A stretch of 64,000 nucleotides of DNA from Methanolacinia petrolearia DSM 11571. Lineage in GTDB: Archaea > Halobacteriota > Methanomicrobia > Methanomicrobiales > Methanomicrobiaceae. Shown in pieces: positions 60,550 to 64,000 of this stretch (position 1 is its first letter; every line of letters begins with the position of its first letter). The DNA lies in contig NC_014507.1 of the NCBI RefSeq assembly GCF_000147875.1, positions 558,001 to 622,000 on the forward strand, in the 5' to 3' direction. The position numbers and the translations under genes were made by a program. The notes beneath the pieces were generated by a model. It was not told the DNA's origin and searched no databases. It worked only from the letters and a program-made list of their open reading frames with translations.

Positions 60550-61512
60550 CTATACTTTTGCTGAAACGGTCAGTTTTACCTGCTTTATGTTCACTTTGAC
60601 GGGATCAATGAATAAAATATCCAGATCTTTTCCTATGTCATCATCAGTTGCGTCTGGGTAGCATGAGACTATTTCTACGTTATCGAATTGCGAACTATTG
60701 AAATCAACGAGCTTTTCGTTGATGCATTCCCATATTGTATTATTCACTCCCATTAAAACATCAGTATTTACACTGAAATTTAACCGTGTTTCATTGAAGC
60801 TAGATGTCTCAATGTCAGTCTCAAGAGCCAGCATTGCAACTCCGTTTCCGCTGACATAATCTTTCACACCTTTTTCGAGACTTGTTATGGTGATAGTTAT
60901 CTCAGTGCAGTTTCTATATTTTGTACCTGTATAGTTTCCCAATCCGTCTGTTTGGAAAACGGGTTCATAAATGTAATTCAGATCAAAGAGAGACCTGAAA
61001 ATCCCCGAATCGTTTTCTACGGCCTGGATAGTATCATTCATGTCAGTGTACTGCAGGGGAGTTGTTATGTTATACCCGGTTGTAAGGTTGACATACCCGT
61101 ACTGCCATGAATATCCCTGGTCCTGCCAGAAATTACTGACCGGCTCATATGCAAATCTTACAAGGGATGAGTTCCAGTTTGCCGATGTACTTGAAATATT
61201 GAAAAGCCTCGCATCTTCTTCAACCTCGAGAACACCTCCTGATTTTATTGATGATAAGAATACATCCCCACCTCCTAGTTCGAAACTCCTACTAAGCCTT
61301 CCTTCAGACTTTTGCCATACTGCGTTTTCAAGGTCTGATGAGAATGAAAGGAATTCTTTTTGAACATCCGAGAGATGATCGATCTCGGCTTCTTCCTTTA
61401 GCGAGGGAACATACGTATTGAAATAAACGGACATCACCGTTACAATGACAGCCAGAATTAGGAGCATTGCAACGACAGGGGCTATACCCTCGTCGGCGTT
61501 GTAGTCGATCAA
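60550..61512 (-). CDS. Large type IV pilin-like protein
   Basis: A 320-residue protein with an archaeal class III-type start: MIDYNADEG followed by IAPVVAMLLILAVIVTVMSVYF. This is a processing site and assembly helix like those of archaeal pilins. The large C-terminal part is beta-rich with many Asn-x-Ser/Thr sites (NISST, NSSL, NLTTGYNITT), so it is probably a glycosylated surface domain. It overlaps the small pilin gene by 4 bp. It may be a minor or tip pilin. DUF7289-type assignment is possible but uncertain. Confidence 0.8.
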   Translation of the reverse strand: MIDYNADEGIAPVVAMLLILAVIVTVMSVYFNTYVPSLKEEAEIDHLSDVQKEFLSFSSDLENAVWQKSEGRLSRSFELGGGDVFLSSIKSGGVLEVEEDARLFNISSTSANWNSSLVRFAYEPVSNFWQDQGYSWQYGYVNLTTGYNITTPLQYTDMNDTIQAVENDSGIFRSLFDLNYIYEPVFQTDGLGNYTGTKYRNCTEITITITSLEKGVKDYVSGNGVAMLALETDIETSSFNETRLNFSVNTDVLMGVNNTIWECINEKLVDFNSSQFDNVEIVSCYPDATDDDIGKDLDILFIDPVKVNIKQVKLTVSAKV

Positions 61513-61943
61513 CCCTCGACCCTCCCGAAGAAGACAACGGAATTCGATACAACCATCTGGATGGTATAGCCGCTTACGTTCTCTTCCGGATCTATCTCCA
61601 TATAGTCACCGGGCATGAAATTATTTATCGATCCGTCATTATTTATACTGAAATTTTCATAATTTAGTGGAATTCTGTTTGTATTATTCGATAATATTAT
61701 CTTTACGTCCCTGACTGAGACAGTGTCTCCGCCCTTGTGCCATAATGTTACGTTGTAGTATCCCGTTGTTGTATTCGGAGCGTATTTTTCCATCATAACG
61801 TTTAGCGAAGGCTCCCTGTCCCCTGGAATATACTGTGATGCTGATACGGCAAACAGGGCTACAAGAATCAGGACCAGGCTTAACATAAGCATTTCGCCGA
61901 TTATTGGCGATACTCCTGTCTCATCTCTTTTATAACCTTTCAT
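61509..61943 (-). CDS. Archaeal type IV pilin
   Basis: A 144-residue pilin. MKGYKRDETG precedes the conserved helix VSPIIGEMLMLSLVLILVALFAV, as in archaeal pilins with a DUF1628-like N-terminus. PibD/FlaK-type peptidase would cut after the Gly. The C-terminal domain has NTTTGYYNVT, a short glycosylation-prone block, and VRDVKIILSNNTNRIPL. It sits between the platform protein and the large pilin in one minus-strand operon. Confidence 0.88.
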   Translation of the reverse strand: MKGYKRDETGVSPIIGEMLMLSLVLILVALFAVSASQYIPGDREPSLNVMMEKYAPNTTTGYYNVTLWHKGGDTVSVRDVKIILSNNTNRIPLNYENFSINNDGSINNFMPGDYMEIDPEENVSGYTIQMVVSNSVVFFGRVEG

Positions 61944-61977
61944 TTTTAAAACTCCCTGAAATCTCCTGGATAATTTC

Positions 61978-63789
61978 TTACACCTGTATTATAAACACAA
62001 ACAGAACCAGCGAAGCGATCATGAATATGATACTGTGCTTAAGTCCTGCAAGCATAGTATTTGAACTCAGCTGTCCTGCCATTATCCCGGAAAATAATCC
62101 CAGGATAATTGAAATATGGAACATCTCCTGGATATTTGCATCAAGATTGAAAGAGATATCAAAATCCATGAAACTTTGAACAAACGATACATTCAGCTCA
62201 TATGCCGAGTACAGGAATATACCATAAGAAAGATAGATTATTGCTACATAGATGAACGAAACCCCAAACCGTTCATTCTTCATCCTTAAATAATGTTCAA
62301 GATCGCTTATCGCAATCGCGAGAATCTCCCTGAGATGATCTGTGATCTCGCTTGCCTTGATAACAAGTGAGATCGCTCTTTTGACAGAAACAAGCCCTAT
62401 TCTTTCCTCAAGCTTATAAAGGGCACTTGAAACGCTTGTTCCCATTTTTATCTCTTCAGAGGCAATTTTCACTTCGGATGTCAGGACACCGATCTTGCTT
62501 TGTGCAATAATATGAATTGCACTCTGAAGAGTCATCCCCATATCCTTCATATCTGATATTTCCCGCAAAAATCCCGGAAGCTGTGATTCGAATTTTTTAA
62601 GATACCAGCTTCGGGCTTCGTATGCAAAAGCTATGGGGAACATGAATGCACAGATCACTATGCATATGAATGATTCCAGTGTATATTTCGGGAAAAACTC
62701 CAATAAGTACCCGTTCATATAAAGGAGGGTAACTGCCCCTGCAGCCGCCATACCGAATACCATGCTGTACTGGTAATCTGAAACATAATACCGCAACGGA
62801 TTTTTCAGGACGGTCTTGATTTTAATTGCCTGTTTTTTTGACTGAAGTCTTTTCAAAAATTTATTGTCGACCAACTGAATGCTTTCTGAATCTATATTGG
62901 TATCTGCATACTCTGATTGCGTGATCTCTTTTCTGCTTACCTCAAGATTGTCGGGGGGCATCATTATATAGAGCAGGAATATCATCGCCGACGCACCTAT
63001 GGGAAGACCGATATACATCAGGGGTTCCAGGAGATCGATGGTCGACTGGCCCGAGAGATTCTGTGCAACTACCATAATCATTATTGCAATAGGTCCTGCG
63101 ACAAAGGCGGTTACGTAAATCTCCGCCATAATCTCCATTGTCTTCAGTGTGTTTTCAAGCTCCTGCATAGCAGTCTCCCGGTAATGAGCCGATTTCGAGG
63201 CAAAAAAGTCAGTCATACTGCCGCCTGTCTTGAAAACCATTGCAAGATCATTCAGTAATTCTGAAAATGTCGGTGATGGCGTGGATTCCTGGACGTTTCT
63301 CATCGCTGTCAGGAGATCGTCTCCGAAATATTCGACATCTCTTATTATCATCCCGCATTCTTTTGAAACTTCTCCGTATAGATCTTCGTTATCGCTGACA
63401 CTTTTGAATATTGAAAAAAGCGTCATTGTTGTCGACAATGCCTGCATGTACGTGACGGCATAAGGCAGGTCAAGCTCTATTCTTGTCTTTCTCCCTGCTG
63501 CGACCGTTTGGGGATACATGTAGGCAAATAAAAAAAATCCTCCTACCAGAATCAGGAATAAAAGCAGGACCGAGATCTCATAAGGCAGGAACGATATTGG
63601 ATTTATTTCGATCTCAAGTATTACAAGCAGGATTACAAGGAGTATATACACCATTGCGGCAAGAACCGTACCAAGAATCAGGATTAACAGGTACTCTCCT
63701 GCGCCTATAGGAATATGGCTGCCTTTCAAAGAACGCCTGAATTCTTCGGTATTTAATGATTTTATTAAAACATTATCCTTCAAAGTCAT
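61978..63789 (-). CDS. Type IV pilus/secretion platform membrane protein (T2SSF/TadC type)
   Basis: A 603-residue protein with two T2SSF-like halves. Each half has a helical cytoplasmic domain (LPYAVTYMQALSTTMTLFSIF and LPGFLREISDMKDMGMTLQSAI) followed by hydrophobic helices, about nine in all. This is the archaeal FlaJ/PilC-like platform through which the ATPase drives pilin assembly. ATG 63789 is preferred; it overlaps the ATPase gene by 17 bp. TTG 63807 is in frame upstream. Confidence 0.9.
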   Translation of the reverse strand: MTLKDNVLIKSLNTEEFRRSLKGSHIPIGAGEYLLILILGTVLAAMVYILLVILLVILEIEINPISFLPYEISVLLLFLILVGGFFLFAYMYPQTVAAGRKTRIELDLPYAVTYMQALSTTMTLFSIFKSVSDNEDLYGEVSKECGMIIRDVEYFGDDLLTAMRNVQESTPSPTFSELLNDLAMVFKTGGSMTDFFASKSAHYRETAMQELENTLKTMEIMAEIYVTAFVAGPIAIMIMVVAQNLSGQSTIDLLEPLMYIGLPIGASAMIFLLYIMMPPDNLEVSRKEITQSEYADTNIDSESIQLVDNKFLKRLQSKKQAIKIKTVLKNPLRYYVSDYQYSMVFGMAAAGAVTLLYMNGYLLEFFPKYTLESFICIVICAFMFPIAFAYEARSWYLKKFESQLPGFLREISDMKDMGMTLQSAIHIIAQSKIGVLTSEVKIASEEIKMGTSVSSALYKLEERIGLVSVKRAISLVIKASEITDHLREILAIAISDLEHYLRMKNERFGVSFIYVAIIYLSYGIFLYSAYELNVSFVQSFMDFDISFNLDANIQEMFHISIILGLFSGIMAGQLSSNTMLAGLKHSIIFMIASLVLFVFIIQV

Positions 63790-64000
63790 ATCTGCCGCTC
63801 TTTGCAAATTCTACGAATACTGCCGTTATTTCATCCGAATTTCTTATGCCGTTTTTCAGAAGCCCTTCCAGGATCTCTTTTCTGATTTCTATCTGATTCA
63901 GGGTCTCATCTACAGTCCAGCCGTGGCTGTATGCGATGTCGGTTATAATTTTGGATTCCTTGTAGATTTTCCTGAAAACATCTTTTACCGGATTCCATTT
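63773..64000 (-). CDS. Type II/IV secretion ATPase, C-terminal end (runs off the window)
   Basis: The last 75 codons of a minus-strand gene entering from beyond the window, ending at TAA 63773-63775. The piece reads WNPVKDVFRKIYKESKIITD, then a Gly-Trp-Thr-x-Asp-Glu turn and helices to KSGRYDFEG. This fits the C-terminus of archaeal GspE/VirB11-type pilus ATPases, which are normally found directly before the platform protein. The catalytic motifs are outside the window. Confidence 0.7.
   Translation of the reverse strand, partial: KWNPVKDVFRKIYKESKIITDIAYSHGWTVDETLNQIEIRKEILEGLLKNGIRNSDEITAVFVEFAKSGRYDFEG

Noticed and set aside
1-64000. CRISPR arrays, insertion sequences and rRNA genes
   Set aside because: No regularly spaced direct repeat with unique spacers, no transposase-like protein and no rRNA-like stretch was seen. 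The dispersed modular repeats are irregular and far apart.

Overview
The window reads as the chromosome of a hydrogenotrophic methanogen of the order Methanomicrobiales, most like Methanolacinia or Methanoplanus (an inference from gene content and protein style; no database search was possible). The markers are a complete F420-reducing hydrogenase operon (frhADGB), the methanopterin enzyme MptA, a dihydropteroate-synthase-like methanopterin protein, archaeal pyruvate synthase subunits, archaeal RNA polymerase subunit L, aIF2-beta with a fused TRAM domain, aEF-2, aRF-1, SepRS, Taw1, an archaellin and many multi-PAS sensor proteins.

Layout. 0-10 kb: a flavin block (RbkR/RibK-ribB, and RibL further on), two PAS proteins with a kinase-like but catalytically incomplete C-terminus, a YgjP-type metallopeptidase, an iron alcohol dehydrogenase, a JAMM peptidase, a universal stress protein, a DHPS-like protein, a PHP protein and truA. 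10-20 kb: a coiled-coil membrane protein with a DnaJ protein, porBACD, an HxlR regulator opposite a 14-TM drug-type exporter, a second stress protein, a 0.6 kb gene-free region with two arrays of TGCA motifs, a secreted protein and an AT-rich island. 20-32 kb: tRNA-Asn, two M24 peptidases, a AAA ATPase with a beta-lactamase-fold protein, rpoL, aIF2-beta, a four-PAS histidine kinase, a response regulator and purL. 32-38 kb: a flavodoxin opposite mptA, then frhADGB. 37-46 kb: a receiver-CheC-kinase operon, an archaellin, membrane proteins and a hybrid kinase with a triplicated PAS unit. 46-50 kb: rps12-rps7-aEF-2. 50-60 kb: queD-queE-queC-nudix, a lipoprotein hydrolase, prf1-argS-taw1-sepS and a DUF1848 protein. 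60-64 kb: a type IV pilus cassette running off the end.

How it fits together. FrhADGB supplies reduced F420. MptA and the DHPS-like protein feed tetrahydromethanopterin synthesis. RbkR, RibB and RibL make the flavins that FrhB and the flavodoxin need. Por feeds carbon assimilation. QueD/E/C make preQ0 for archaeosine, and Taw1 modifies tRNA. A large part of the coding capacity is signal transduction.

The most unusual non-coding signals are: (1) a nested three-helix RNA with a possible alternative pairing between the predicted mptA transcription start and its ribosome binding site; (2) two opposed arrays of TGCA motifs at 8-13 bp spacing around an AT-rich core at 17.9-18.2 kb; (3) a modular, palindrome-rich repeat in four of the five convergent gene gaps longer than 100 bp. 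I see no CRISPR array, insertion sequence or rRNA gene.
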